Counted from the first letter of the stretch, positions 48,155-59,890 are shown. The stretch is 64,000 bases of DNA from Phoronis australis (GCA_002633005.1 NMRA01000281.1:408108-472107), one strand, 5' to 3'. A program made the numbers and translations. Notes: generated by a model from the sequence alone, not told the origin.

Positions 48155-48566
48155 TAAATGCCGTCCACCACACAGACTTACCCTTAATAACAATTTAGTC
48201 CTGAAGCGAACAGTCGAATAGTCGCTAGGTTTGGTGCCTGTCTGAAGGCTATTTAAACTAGTGCAACTTGCACCACTTGTGACAACTGATTCCACCGTAT
48301 TGAGAAGGGTAATTTGTTGTAGGGTAACTTCTAATCGCTGTGTGACTACAAACTTGAGGTAAGGCGGAAAGGTAATTATCAGTTATGGTTATGTGCAGAT
48401 GGATTTGTTTTGTGTGCCGCATTCACAGCAACTGTTCATTGTCATGCACAGATCAACGACTTCAGCCTTCACTAGTTATCGGATATTTGTATGTGGACGG
48501 TCCACTTTAAGTGGTCAAGCTGCACTGGTGCATGTTGTTCTAGGGAAAGTCTGTGGGGACGGGACT
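48155..48566. mobile_element. MITE, TGCCGTCCACAC-end family, copy 1
   Basis: AAATGCCGTCCACCACACAG ... ACTTACCC at the left, and TAGGGAAAGTCTGTGGGGACG at the right. It shares GAGGTAAGGCGGAAAGGTAA and TGACAA/CAACTT blocks with 54573, 62768 and 63520. Confidence 0.65.
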
Positions 48567-49436
48567 GTAGTGTAACACTTTGCCAACGAATGCTCACAAG
48601 AGGCCTACCTCACAATTGGTGTTCGTAGTGAAGCGTGGTTAGGATCTATAGAGAAATATTAGTGCGTGACTTTCATGAACAATCAAAGCACACCGTGGCT
48701 TGCAAACCGCTACATAAATAATTGTTGGAAGACATAAGCAGATTCGTTACTAGCTTAATATAAGCTAAGAATGATCCTTAAACAAAAAATTCTGCACAGA
48801 ATTAGTATTTTTGTTATAGTTCAGCATGACCTCTTTATTCAAATAGGTCAATCTTGTTTTAGAATTCTATGCAAATGGAAAAGGAGTAGTGATCTTAAAC
48901 CAAAACAAAGCTAAAGAAATAAGACAGTAACAGTGAACACTTATTCTAGATTAATTGTCACATTCATATATTTCACAAACCAACTAAGAATTATTTAGCT
49001 CACGATGCAAGGAATGCATGTGCGATTAGTCTGAGCCACCTGTGCATGTTTGCAATGAATAGAACACCTGGCCTTGGGCGCTTTTGTTGGGTGGTCATAC
49101 ACAGACAAATGCCGCATTGCAGATTTCACTTTCATGGTCATCCCTGGTCATGAAATCGAACTCTGGATAGCCATATGCAATAAAATACGTACGTCATCCA
49201 GTTTCACTTTCAGAGAAATGGCCAAGTTTGAAAACTAAAGTAGACTATGGGTAAAATCTCACCAACTCGGGGCATTACATTGTGCACAGTTGAATTTTTT
49301 TCTTATTTTTTCATAGACGATATTAGGGGCACCCAAATGGGGCTATTCGTAGAATTCTCCTCGCGGTGTCGCTGCTGTACTAGTGGTGATTGAATTGCGC
49401 ATGCGTGGCTGTCTGCATGTAAACAACTGGTAAAAG
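48567..49436. other. Upstream region of the small two-exon gene
   Basis: Holds a partial MITE end (TATGGGTAAAATCTCACC from 49244) and, near the gene, a short CpG-containing patch (49360-49410). Confidence 0.5.
49396..49407. promoter_or_regulatory. NRF-1-like site
   Basis: TGCGCATGCGTG, one base off the palindromic NRF-1 consensus, 30 bp before the ATG at 49437. NRF-1 sites are common in promoters of nuclear genes for mitochondrial proteins, but also of other housekeeping genes. Confidence 0.5.
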
Positions 49437-50396
49437 ATGGAATTTTTATCAAAATATGTCGTTGCGCTAAGCCTTATTACTGCTAATTTCCTTGGTGCAA
49501 GTCTTCGACAGGTGGACCCAAAAGACGCAAGGTTACTATATTTGTGGACAATTGCAGTCAACAGGGTCAACTTTACTGACAAAAAGTGTGTGGATGCTGA
49601 AGCCCCGTGTGTGCTCTATGACTATGCATTTCCATTCGGAGACTACACAACATTACTTTGTAAGTTTTTAGCAATCAGTTTCTATCAACATCGTTCGGTG
49701 ATGTTATCCCCACCAGTTACCCCACAGAATAACAGGTTTATTGAGTGGAACTAAGTGTTTCTTTTAGGAAACTCACCCGATGCCGGGTAGCCTAGCAGCA
49801 CATATTCATATTGTCCTGGGTGGGAGTGCTCCCAAAATAAGAGGTGTATGGTACGTGATGCACAGAAGTCAAGAGTGACTTTTTCACAGCAGTTTCTCTT
49901 CAAAACTATGCTGTTTCCAAAAAAAATCTCTAGATGAGTGAGTTTCCTTATTTTATCGTGGACCTCAACCCCAGGACTACCAGATCAGTTATCGAATTAA
50001 TATGAATAAGCCTTAATTCAGTAAATGTCGTAACATTGCAATGGAAAAAAATTGACACCTAGAATGAATTTTACTTGTTGAGATCAGAAGCACATTTTAA
50101 GTGTCATGAAAAATACACATTGTTAAATCACTTTTAGCCTGTTTCACATATTTTAATTCAGATATTAAATAAGACTTGAGTACAAAGGTTATTAATTTCT
50201 ACACATAAACATGAAGATGAAATGTCAAATATGTTCTGCCTTACAAAAGTAGTTTTGTCTTGTCTTTTCTTTTACAATTTGCTAATATTTCTCCGACTAT
50301 TCTGTTACAGGTGAGAAAAAACAACTGAAACCAACCGCCCGACCATCTATTTTACCTTTGGACGAAGTGAAAAGCAATCCTTTAGCAATAACCTGA
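49437..50396 (+). CDS. Unidentified 102-residue protein with hydrophobic N-terminus
   Basis: Two exons, 49437-49659 (donor GTAAGT) and 50311-50396 (acceptor TCTGTTACAG), join in phase (C75 is split) and end in TGA at 50394. Residues 6-22 are hydrophobic (KYVVALSLITANFLGAS), so a signal peptide or single membrane anchor is likely. The middle is LRQVDPKDARLLYLWTIAVN, followed by NFT (possible N-glycosylation, residues 45-47), three cysteines (51, 58, 75) and a basic then polar tail ending NPLAIT. The ATG is chosen because it starts the hydrophobic segment, is preceded by AAAAG, and follows a CpG-rich patch with an NRF-1-like site. I do not recognise the family. A secreted peptide or a small mitochondrial membrane protein are both possible. 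Regular phases and good splice sites make it a real gene in my view. Confidence 0.65.
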
Positions 50397-53300
50397 GAGA
50401 ATTGAACATAATTCAGAAGTTCAGCACCTGATATGCCTGATTATGGACTCCGTCACAATGTTGTTTCTTTCTGTGCTTTTTCGGTTTGCCATTTGTTTTT
50501 AAATACACTGATAATTGTTTATTCTGGAATCTTGTGCATAGAAGATTCTTATCCAGCTAGCTACAATTGAAAACATACAATATGACAATCGATGCAGTCA
50601 CTGAATGTCATTTCCCCATAATGTGTACCAAATTGAAAAGTTTTTACCAATAATATAAAGCCTTTCTTCTGAAAGGAAAATTTAATTTCACTCAGCTTTT
50701 GGCTTTCATTTCACTGGGATCTAGTTTCAATGGCCAATTAGAAGCGCTTGTAAAAAAGGTACAGTTTCAACACGTGGCTTTCTTTCATGTAACCTCATTT
50801 AGCCTCAATAACATCCACAATTAGACCCTTAAAGATAGACACAGCAGCATATCACTTGAATTGTTTTGAGTCCAAAATCAGACCCTGAACTAGACCAGAG
50901 TGTGACTAGGTCTTCTTTAGCTTCAGTCCCTCATGTTTCTTCCAGGAAAGGAAATAAGCTATTGTCCACAAATGACTCATTGCCTATGAAAGGGCATCCT
51001 CACCAACAAGGCTTATTTGTGTAGCAGTCGGATATAGTTCTTCTGAATACACAGACAGTCCACTGGCACATTGTCTTATGGTAACTTAGTACTGCGATTC
51101 ACATTTCTCCAGGGCCACTGACTTGTGCATTGTGCCATGCAGCACTGCTGGTGTGTGGAAGTGCTGTGGGAAGAGAACGGAGTAACAAAGCTTGTCTATG
51201 ATACAGCTTGAAGTGGCCTTAAAATGTCACTGAACCTGGAACAAACATTGAAATATGAATAATTAAGTAGTCCAGATTGGATCAAAAATGTTGTCCCTGT
51301 TTTTCAAAAATATATGGTGACTGCTCTACAGTTTCACATAAAATTAAATAATTACTATTTTCAGAAACCAAGGGTGTATATAATGAGTATTGCATAAAAC
51401 TGTGTCTTTATTTTTTATTCCTAGCCATAACAATTCTTTAAACACATCACTTGTCTGCAAAATATACAAGTTTTTTGAGACAACTTAAACCTTTGTTACC
51501 CATTTTCAAGCCTTATTAATTTTAATACTCTCAGCAATTTTAAACTCAGATTACAGGTTCATGGGTCTGTCAAGCATACTTCTAGTCTAAGGTTGAGGGA
51601 ACCGTTTCTCAGACTTTTAATTTTTCTTCTAATAGAAGATATGAAGACTTGGGTCATTTAAAAATGATGGATAATCTTTCTGTTGTTTAAGAGTAATTAC
51701 AAATCGTAAGGCACCATCAAAAATGCAATTTTCACAAAAATGGCAGTCATTTGAATTGATAACGACTTGCAACATTTCAAGGCAGGCGTTAAGACTATCC
51801 AGTCACTGTGAATTCAGAAAATGAAATATATTTTCATGGGTTTACAATTGATACAAGTAGCAAAACAGTTTCATGAAATCTACTTGAAGGGACTTCATGA
51901 AGGTTAAGAATTAGTTCACCATGCTCTTTTCCCCAAACATGTATTACCTGTTATTTCCACACATTCAGTTGTACCAAATATTACAACCCCAATCCCCCCA
52001 TGCCAATCCCCCGCTAAGGACCTGAATAAGTAAATTAACAAAATGACTTTAAAAATAGCTGTTCCTTTTCAAAGGCTTTGTTCGTTGTCTCCAATATTGA
52101 AAGTAGGCTTTGACAACAGATCTGCACTGGATGGAAAGATCTTGTTGGTTAGCTGCAGTCAAATGCTAAAAACTAATTTTTGTCCATTCAGGGATGGTGC
52201 AGAAGCGATGCCTATCTCCTGCATGGTACAAGCCCTCAAACCTAAAAAACAAAGGTTACGTGAAAACTGACGTGATAGATTTCCATTTCAACGTGTAATA
52301 GATTTCCTGAAGACATATGATAGGGAGTAAACAAATAGTCTAATGCAATGGATATTTGTCACTCATGTACCCTTTGCCATTGGGCTTGAATTGTAATCTT
52401 AACTCATTAACCTGTATCAAGTTGACAGCATAAACCTTCAGCATTGTTTGATGTAAGTGTCACTGATAAACTTTTAGAAATCATTCCAAACAATAATAAT
52501 GCTTTGATGTATGAAAAGATCCCGATTGCTACGTCAAGTATCGTATCACATATCACAACAAACAAAGATTAACCACACTGGCAACTGACTGCCGCGAAGT
52601 CTACGTCGGGGCGAGTACCTCAGTTAACAGGCATCAGTAGAATAATCATGGAATAATCGTTAAAATAATCACAAACCTTACCTTTGTATGAGGTCGTGCT
52701 TACTTCCTCTCATAGAAGCACCCTTTTCATGCAATATCAGATTCAGTTGGCACGGCTTCAAACCATTTCACCATGTATTTAAAGGGCTCGCGAAATCGAG
52801 GTTGTTAATCTATCACCACTAGTACACACGCGCCCTCTAGTTATTGTAGATTTTCCGAATAACCCCATTAATGCTCCACCAGGTTCAGTCTGAATACCAT
52901 GACAACTAACAGACAATATTTTGAGATGTTGTGGGCATTCATTGTTCGAAAGGCATATAGCTCAATTTTGACAATTATTTTTGTCCAAAAATGTCAAAAT
53001 ATCAAAATAGGCAGCAAGCATAGGAAATAGTGAGTGTAAACACTGGGTAAGAGTGTAGTAGCTGGCCAGGAGACAGAGAAGAAATGCCTGCTGGTAACTA
53101 ATGCTTGTTTCTTATACAGACCAGTTTTCATTGTTAGCTGTCACTGTAAGAGTGGAACACAGATCAGCTTGATGCTTTTGTTTGACACAATGCATTTCTC
53201 ACAGGAACAACAGTCTGTATAAGAACCTTCATGGCAAGGGCAAAATCATATCAATTAGTTTTAGCAACTTTGTCCTGTAGAAGGAAATAGGTTGTAGTTA

Positions 53301-54160
53301 GGATCCTTGAATCCTAGGTTGCAGCAAGTTTACAAATGAGAGAGGAGACAGCTTGTCCAGGTACAACGGAGGTTAGTGTTCATGTCCTTGACTTTAGTCA
53401 TGACTGTCAAATCTTGTTCAGGTCCGTCATGCGTTAAACTGTTTCTGATGTTCTCTTAACAGAAATTATCAAGCATTAATGTTTTTGGATGTTGGTTCTG
53501 TTCCTGTGTCAGGAGTAACCAACACATACTGTTTTCAATAGCCATCCAGGCACTGTGTTTGCTTGATGGAGATGAATTCAGAACCAAGAATGATTGCAGA
53601 CCTTTTTCTGTCACTTTCTTACCGGTAAGTGATGCATGCATAGTAAAAATGCCAAGGGAAAAACAAATGTCTTGGTTTCCCATTAAAAGTAATGGCTAGT
53701 TGAGTGATGCCTGTACCATCATCATGGGCCACTTGGGCTGGTTTTGTGATTACTGTAGATTCAATCTAGGTAGTATGGTAGTGCAGGTGTGTTAGCAAAG
53801 AAAGAAGAATTTTGAAGATGTCAGAATTGTATTTCTTGAGAGCACAGTTAAATATGCTCATAGAAATTACCATGATGTTGGCATGAAACATACTGCCATT
53901 TTGTTATAAGGATCTGAATATTTAAATGACTTGCTACTGTCACAAAACTCTTTGTGTGTTCTGAAACTAGTATTATAGTTGTATTTATGTTGTGTTCTAA
54001 CGTTCATGCAAAAAGAATCATAGTAAAAATTTCTATTTTTCTAAGGCTGATAACATTGTTTTAAATCCCATGATTGTACATTTTTGTTTACTATCTAACA
54101 AATCATGCTACTGATGAAGCCACTTGACATTACATCAACACGCATCGATGTGTTGGGGAG
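50397..54160. other. Long stretch without a supported gene
   Basis: About 3.8 kb. The first part may be the 3' UTR of the small gene. Around 52890-52980 there are interior words of the GGTAAAATCTCACC family (ACAATATTTTGAGATG, TTGTGGGCATTCA). At 53541-53632 an acceptor TTTTCAATAG and a donor GTAAGT frame an open segment (IQALCLLDGDEFRTKNDCRP), a possible orphan exon that I cannot tie to any gene. Confidence 0.4.
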
Positions 54161-54572
54161 TTGCAGTCAGTATGAACACTTAACTTCATTCCTGGATCGA
54201 AGTTAACAGTGCGGTATGAACAGTCAACTTGGTCTCATCAAAGTTATTGCCAGGGGCCACTGCTATCGTCAACAATTTCAAGGGCAGCGTTAGCGCTAAT
54301 AGTTGCTTATATTTTGCTCGAATAATCACCAATCGAATTAGAAATAAGTTTTATGTTAATTAGCACATGTAAATGTTCTCAAATTGCCACATTAAAAAAA
54401 TCATAGGGTGCATGGGATGCTTCAGCGCTGACCTTGTGATTACTTCGATGATGACAGTGTCACACGCTGTTTACTTCGATGCCGTTACTATCGAAGCTGG
54501 TACAAACTATTCAATTCATCTCAGAGTTTATGTCGACGGCCCACTCATACCCAAGTTAAGTTAGTATGAAAA

Positions 54573-54963
54573 GGCCTACAGACTTACCCTGGAACAACTG
54601 ACATTAATTTAACCTGACCCACTTTTGTGGAGCGTACACACACACATATCCGATAACTAGGGCAAAGCTGAAGTTGTCGCTGTGTGCTTGACAATGAACA
54701 GTTGATGTGAATATGGCGTGCAAAGAGGACCCGTCTATATGTAATTGTGAGTGATAATTACTTTTGTCTTGTCCCAAGTTTGTGGCTAAGCAGGGATAAG
54801 AAGTGGTGCCCTAGAACAACTTACCCCACCTCGATAATGTGGAGTAAGTTGTCACAAGTGGGGAAAGTTGCATTAGTTTAAATAGCGTCCACACAACCCT
54901 CAAATGTACAACTCGTTTCTGGAGTAGCTTGATCTAGGGTAAGTTTGTCTGTGGACGGCCCTC
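54573..54963. mobile_element. MITE, TGCCGTCCACAC-end family, copy 2
   Basis: ACAGACTTACCCTGGAACAA at the left and CTAGGGTAAGTTTGTCTGTG GACGG at the right. Shares CGATAACTAGGGCAAAGCTG, GTTGTCGCTGTGTGC and TCGATAATGTGGAGTAAGTT with 62768-63164, in the same order. About 390 bp, no ORF. Confidence 0.8.
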
Positions 54964-55137
54964 AAAGACATAGTTTCACACCAAAACAACTGCTTTTTAA
55001 CTCAAAGAATAGCACTGCAGGAGCCCGTTACTTGGGCTAGTTACTGTCCCCACAGAGTGATTAATTAGATAAGCCCAGCAGTAATGACCTTCTCCAACTC
55101 AGCGGAGACAGACTAGGCGGTTACATAAGCGTCTGTG

Positions 55138-55470
55138 ATGTCGTGGAGTCCGGAAGACAGCTGTGTTGTAGGAAGGAACTCGTCTGGTAAACCACAGTCG
55201 CACAAGGCAGGAACCAACATGGATTACGAAAGCTTTAGCTACGAGTCTTCCAGTGACGAGGAAATTTTAGAAAATCTTTTGCTTGAGTGTGACGATGAAG
55301 CGTCAGACACAGACGATATGCACAACGACCATCGTGAGCGTGTTCTTGACAACATAAACAGGACCTACAGGTTTGAACCAGTGCCTGCAAGTGTCCCGGT
55401 CGCTTTGGATGAAGAGACAGCGGCGGATCCCAAAGACAATGACCGCACAACTTCAGACGTTTTATCATAG
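55138..55470 (+). CDS. Small acidic protein or first exon, unidentified
   Basis: Open frame of 110 residues from the ATG at 55138 to TAG at 55468-55470; an internal ATG at 55219 (MDYESFSYESSSDEE) is an equally good start. The protein is rich in Ser/Asp/Glu (SSSDEEILENLLLECDDEAS) and carries RTYRFEPVP. An acidic N-terminus followed by Y-x-F-E-P is seen, from memory, in invertebrate proteins with a P2X7-like C-terminal domain, often part of repeated gene families; no such domain follows here. The stop codon directly abuts a donor-like GTAAAT, and AATAAA lies at 55551-55556. It converges on the THAP gene. It may be a complete small gene, or a truncated copy. Confidence 0.45.
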   Translation: MSWSPEDSCVVGRNSSGKPQSHKAGTNMDYESFSYESSSDEEILENLLLECDDEASDTDDMHNDHRERVLDNINRTYRFEPVPASVPVALDEETAADPKDNDRTTSDVLS

Positions 55471-55542
55471 GTAAATGGAAAACAAAAACAATGCCTCGAG
55501 TTTGAATGCGAATATGTTTGCTTTCGATTTATTTATAATACT

Positions 55543-55803
55543 TCAAGTGAAATAAAATGCAATTTCAACCATCGGGACTGGTAGACAGATAAACTGTGAT
55601 TGCAGGCTGTCGTCCTCGAAACAGTCTGCAGAAAAATGTTGACTGCATATCACCGAATACGGCGACGCTCCACTAAATTTTCTCGTGGACCTCACGAAGT
55701 CTTCCCACCTGCGACGCAGTCGGGGGTTAGTGGGAAACCCATGTAATGACACCCCAGACCCTGACACATTGTCACAGCCTCCAATCACACAACGGTCCGG
55801 CAT
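55543..55803 (-). CDS. THAP-type zinc-finger protein, short
   Basis: 86 residues starting MPDRCVIGGCDN. The THAP C2CH metal site is complete: C5, C10, C53, H56 (C-x4-C-x42-C-x2-H). So are the conserved GFP (22-24), W33 and F58, which define the DNA-binding THAP fold. The C-terminal part of the domain (usually ending AVPTIF) is replaced by ICLPVPMVEIAFYF, and the protein ends almost at once. A minus-strand AATAAA at 55533-55528 comes 10 bp after the stop. It could be a THAP-only gene, a THAP exon whose further exons are skipped, or a fragment of a P-element-like transposon gene. The domain call is secure; the gene extent is not. Confidence 0.75.
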   Translation of the reverse strand: MPDRCVIGGCDNVSGSGVSLHGFPTNPRLRRRWEDFVRSTRKFSGASPYSVICSQHFSADCFEDDSLQSQFICLPVPMVEIAFYFT

Positions 55804-56037
55804 TGTTCTTCAAATTTTTAATCAAATTGAAGTATAAAAATGTGTTTAATGTCGAAATAAGTATTCCAATTTGCACACAACAACAGACACTAAGTGATAC
55901 ATCGTGCGTAGACAGACAGTGCGAAAGACGTGCGTGCGTGCGGCTGTTCTGGAACACTTTATTGAGAACTCATTGCTAACTACTGTGAAATGTTTATGGC
56001 AACACACAAGACCATGTGCATATGTGTCATATTTCAG

Positions 56038-56268
56038 AGACTTAATTGGCAAAAGTTGCATAATAAACCCATTCTAACTAACAGAAAGCTTCCATTTGTG
56101 CCAGATAGTCCCAGTACAAACCTATGGACAGACTGGGCAGTGATCGGGTTCTCTTCCGGACGTGACGTGATTCCGAAGATAGCTGAAGTTGAAAATTTTC
56201 TGTTCTCGAAATTTTGTGGGGAAGTGGGAGCGTGTTTTACACGAATAATAGAAGAAGATGGGGTGTGA
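56038..56268 (+). pseudogene. Possible DUF3504 / Crypton-like recombinase fragment
   Basis: Acceptor CATATTTCAG precedes an open segment of 76 codons ending TGA, with AATAAA directly after. The pattern STNLWTDWAVIGFSS ... VENFLFSKFCGEVGACF resembles the N-terminal helices of DUF3504 proteins (QRICH1, ZMYM2, KIAA1958), which come from Crypton tyrosine recombinases: N-x-W-A...F, then L-x-x-F-x-x-E-V. The catalytic part is absent. It could instead be the last exon of the acidic gene upstream (55138). The match is by eye and weak. Confidence 0.3.
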
Positions 56269-56914
56269 AATAAAAAGAAATGTAAATAAAAAGAAATGTG
56301 GTTTATAAGCAAACTTTATTAACAGTCAGCACATGTGTATACATATTAACTACAACTAAATAGCTGTGAATCGACCTCTTTAACTGTAGAGACATCGGTT
56401 TGCAATGAAATTTATTGTATCTCACATCATGTCTCAATTAATATTTTTATTCTGGACAAGCCAAGGGGTCCAAAAGCTTCTGTTAATACTATGAAGTTAA
56501 GATTGACACAACACTGCGTCTAAATTTGGGTTAATTAGCCGAACTTCAATGGAATTTTGTTTCTTTAGATGTATTAGGCTATAACCAGATTGTCTTAGCA
56601 AAGCCTTAGTAAAATAAGAAAACACAAGTTCAATCATGCAAGAGTAAGCCCGTCAAATGATAAGTGAAGCTGCCTTTTCGTACCATGTTGCATCACGGCG
56701 AGATCCCAGCACAATCAACAAATGTTGTATTGAATAGGGGTCTGAATAGTGAATACGAACACCATTTCGTGTTGGTGTTATTCTCAGCTGTTTGAATTAA
56801 AAGGTGATTCCCGCGGTGACGTAGACAAAAGCAAGCTAATATGCCAAAAAGTTCGTTACATTTGGCAATTTATGGCACTAGTGGGCTCAGAGCGATGCTC
56901 TTAACATACTGCAG

Positions 56915-57555
56915 GAACCAAATTTACATGTGTTACCATTGAAGATAGGCTTTAAGGTGTCCAGTTGGAATTGGCTTCTATATGAAGGCCTACTTGGAAT
57001 TAAAAGAATAAAAGAACTACGGTTATGGCAGGATCAATGTGTGCTCTTGTTGGAAAAACATTTCCTAGAAAAAAATTTGCTTAAAAATACACTGGATTAT
57101 TTCCAGCAAGTTTCAAACTTTTGTGTACGTAACTAGAATTGGCACTTAAAGGAAGATTACCAAGGCTAAAACGCAACACTCGCTAGTGTGAGCAATTGTC
57201 TGAAATTTGCCCTTGGAAAATCCTGTGGTGGTGAAAGGTTTTATTTTTGATGCCTCATTGACCATGAAGCCTGCCAGCATCTTTCTGTTGACCATTTGTG
57301 TCTTGTACTTTCTTATTATAGACTGATGATTGCTGACCAAGACTTGCTAGTGTCTGTACAACCCATTAACTTATCTCAAGTACTTGTAATTAAATGGTGT
57401 TCTTGGATTGCTATCTGCCTAGCAGGTAATGAGTGTGCCCTTGATCTCGGGGGGGGGGGGGGGNNNNNTGGGATTGATCTGGACGTACTTCCCACTGGTG
57501 GCTGTATTGTGCTTCTTCATTATGGTCCATTGGCTTTTTGTCCTCAGTCAGCTCT
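56915..57555 (+). other. Doubtful exons of an unidentified, partly membrane-like gene
   Basis: Three framed open segments: 56915-57124 (acceptor CTGCAG, donor GTACGT; WQDQCVLLLEKHFLEKN), 57322-57425 (acceptor TTATTATAG, donor GTAATG; INLSQVLVIKWCSWIAICLA) and a segment ending 57555 at GTAAGT (TYFPLVAVLCFFIMVHWLFV). The last two would be membrane spans. The first two do not join in phase directly, and a G-run with five Ns (57449-57468) breaks the third. I do not recognise a family. Confidence 0.25.
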
Positions 57556-59320
57556 GTAAGTTTGCAGTGTAGATGATAATGAATGTGTGTGGTGCGTAAA
57601 TCTGCAAATCATTGTGTATTGTCTGGGAACCCACTGTGAGCCCTCAAGTAACAGGTCTTAAAAAGCATGTGCGTGAAGTGATTTCATTGCATTTTTTACC
57701 GTTTTACTTGAAGTCTGTGTCCTTATCACCTTGTGCTCTATCCACCACACTGGGCCGAGAGGAGTCACGTTAACCTGTGAGGGAGGTGAGGACACAAAGT
57801 GATGACATCATAGGATCTTGCGATGAGTATGTGCTGCTATTTCTGATAATGGATTAATGCCGAAGTGTGAGTCGTTCGGCTACTTTGTACTCACTCATGT
57901 GGTGAACTTTATGTGAAATTAATAACTTCAAATGTGTTTGAAAACCCATGAATAAACTCATATGCGTTCATGGCTTTTCAGATGTAATCAATCTATAATT
58001 ATCAAGCCCGTTGTGTCTGGAGGCTTCTGTATGAGTGCAAATGTCAGTCGTATGTTAATTTAATGCTTGGTGTAGGGAAACGAAACAGGGATTCGATTGT
58101 ATACCATGGGCTTCAGGGAAATTCCAGTATGAAGCGCATCGATTGTTTTTATAAAAAGCGTTTGCTTCGACGGATTTTGTAGCTCTGGAACTCTGGAGGT
58201 AGCATTGGGATTTGTTTCAGCAACCTGCAGTGGGTACAAGCTGGTATCAGTAGATTAGCTTGACTCGCAGTCTAGTAAAACAGCCAATCCACTAGAATTA
58301 CTTATCAACGCCCAATATAATTATTACTGTGGTTCAGTTTCTAGCACATTGTTTGTTTGGTGATGGGGGAATAGTGTTCCCCTTTAAGAACTTTTGGTGC
58401 TAGCAGCACCAAAACAGCACTTGCATTTCACTGATCACTTGCCAGGTTGAGGGCCCTCAGAACACTCATTTGGTATCAACGAGCATTAACGTCCCTGATA
58501 CTGAACAGTTTGTTAAGTTTAAATTATAATACACTGCGATGATCTTTCTTTATTGCACTATGACCGTTTGAATTGTGGTCTGCAATTTATCACAAAGTAA
58601 ACTCGGTCTTTCCATGGACAGACTGGGAAATTTGTTGGCCCTGAAACTGCTGACTTTATGTGTACTTTCAATTCTTTAGTTCGTAAATTAAATATATCAT
58701 GAGGGCTTTGCATCTGTTCTTGATGTTTCATTGGAGCAAAACGTTGAGACCAGGTGATATTTTCTTGATTTTTGCCAAACGTAAACTATGCGACACCCAA
58801 TCGTGACCCGTTGATGTCACATGGGAATTTTAGCACCTTCGCCTGCCATCTAGTGTCAAATAAATGAAATGAATGTGCTGTTATCGAATAGAACTAGTCA
58901 AGCTAATTTGATTCATTATACATCATTTTTTGGTAGCTGGCTCGTTTTATTTTGATTGGGCAATGGCTTCAACAGCATGTAGCTGAAAGCAGCTGCACTG
59001 CCCCATTTTCTCATCAATACCTTTGTTCTCAAATTTGCCAAGCTCAGCCCAATGATTACAACCAACCTGGCCTCTAATCCCTTCTTATAATAGGTCATTG
59101 CAATGTGCAGTTATTTTAAAGCACTAAGTCTCTTCTAGTTGTAAGATCAATAGAGGAAGACTGAATAAGTGGCATTAAAATCTGTGTGGTATGATTAATA
59201 ATCTGACATGGCCTGCAGAAGTGTGTGTTTGCATTTAGTCCTTAGTGAAGCCAGGCAAGCTGAGGCTGTCTCCAACTAACAGTATATGTCATCCAACTGT
59301 TGGCTAGAGGGCATTAACAG
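57556..59320. other. Intergenic, no gene seen
   Basis: No protein-like frame with splice context and no recognisable repeat family apart from AT-rich unique DNA. Confidence 0.45.
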
Positions 59321-59400
59321 TAGTCCCGGAATTTTGAGTCCCAGTACTTGATACCTGTTGTTCATTGGAGAAAACTGGTTCTCAAAATGTGGGGACCCCT
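59321..59400. repeat. Short palindromic element, copy 3 of 3
   Basis: GTCCCGGAATTTTGAGTCCCAGT ends are inverted at ACTGGTTCTCAAAATGTGGG. Partner of 18084-18154 and 43047-43115, which share GGAGAAAACTGGTTCTCAAA or its complement. Confidence 0.6.
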
Positions 59401-59765
59401 GTATGTGATTATTACTGACCAGAGTCAAGAGGTACTGTAACCCTGAAGAGACATGGCAGACAAGGAAAGTTTTTATCAAATATAAGTAGCATCAAATAAA
59501 CTCTTCATTTTTGTGCTTTGTTACTATAGCTACCATCAGGTGATTACATTTTGAGTTTAATGTGGGCATTCACAACAATGTTAGAGACATTAGAAACAAC
59601 CAAAAAATATACTCTTCGCAAGTGGAAATCTGTTACCCCCTTGCCCATCTGTTTGTCTGTCGATCGGCCTGTTTTCCTTTTCTATTACACAATTACATTT
59701 TTTTACAAAACTGATTACAGGAATAATTGCGAATAGTGTTGCACCCTTTACCATGTGTATTCATC

Positions 59766-59890
59766 GTCATCGTGGTCTGTCATCGTCATCATCATCATCA
59801 TCATCATCCTAACTTGTTTTTCGCTCATTGACAATTTTTCCAGATGTTGCTGTCTTGTGTGCTTTTGTTGTTTCTGTTAGTGCAGCTTGC

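Noticed and set aside
55543-55803. Synteny of this THAP gene with human THAP11 near TSNAXIP1
   Set aside because: The domain lacks THAP11-specific features, and THAP genes are numerous, so nearness is probably chance.
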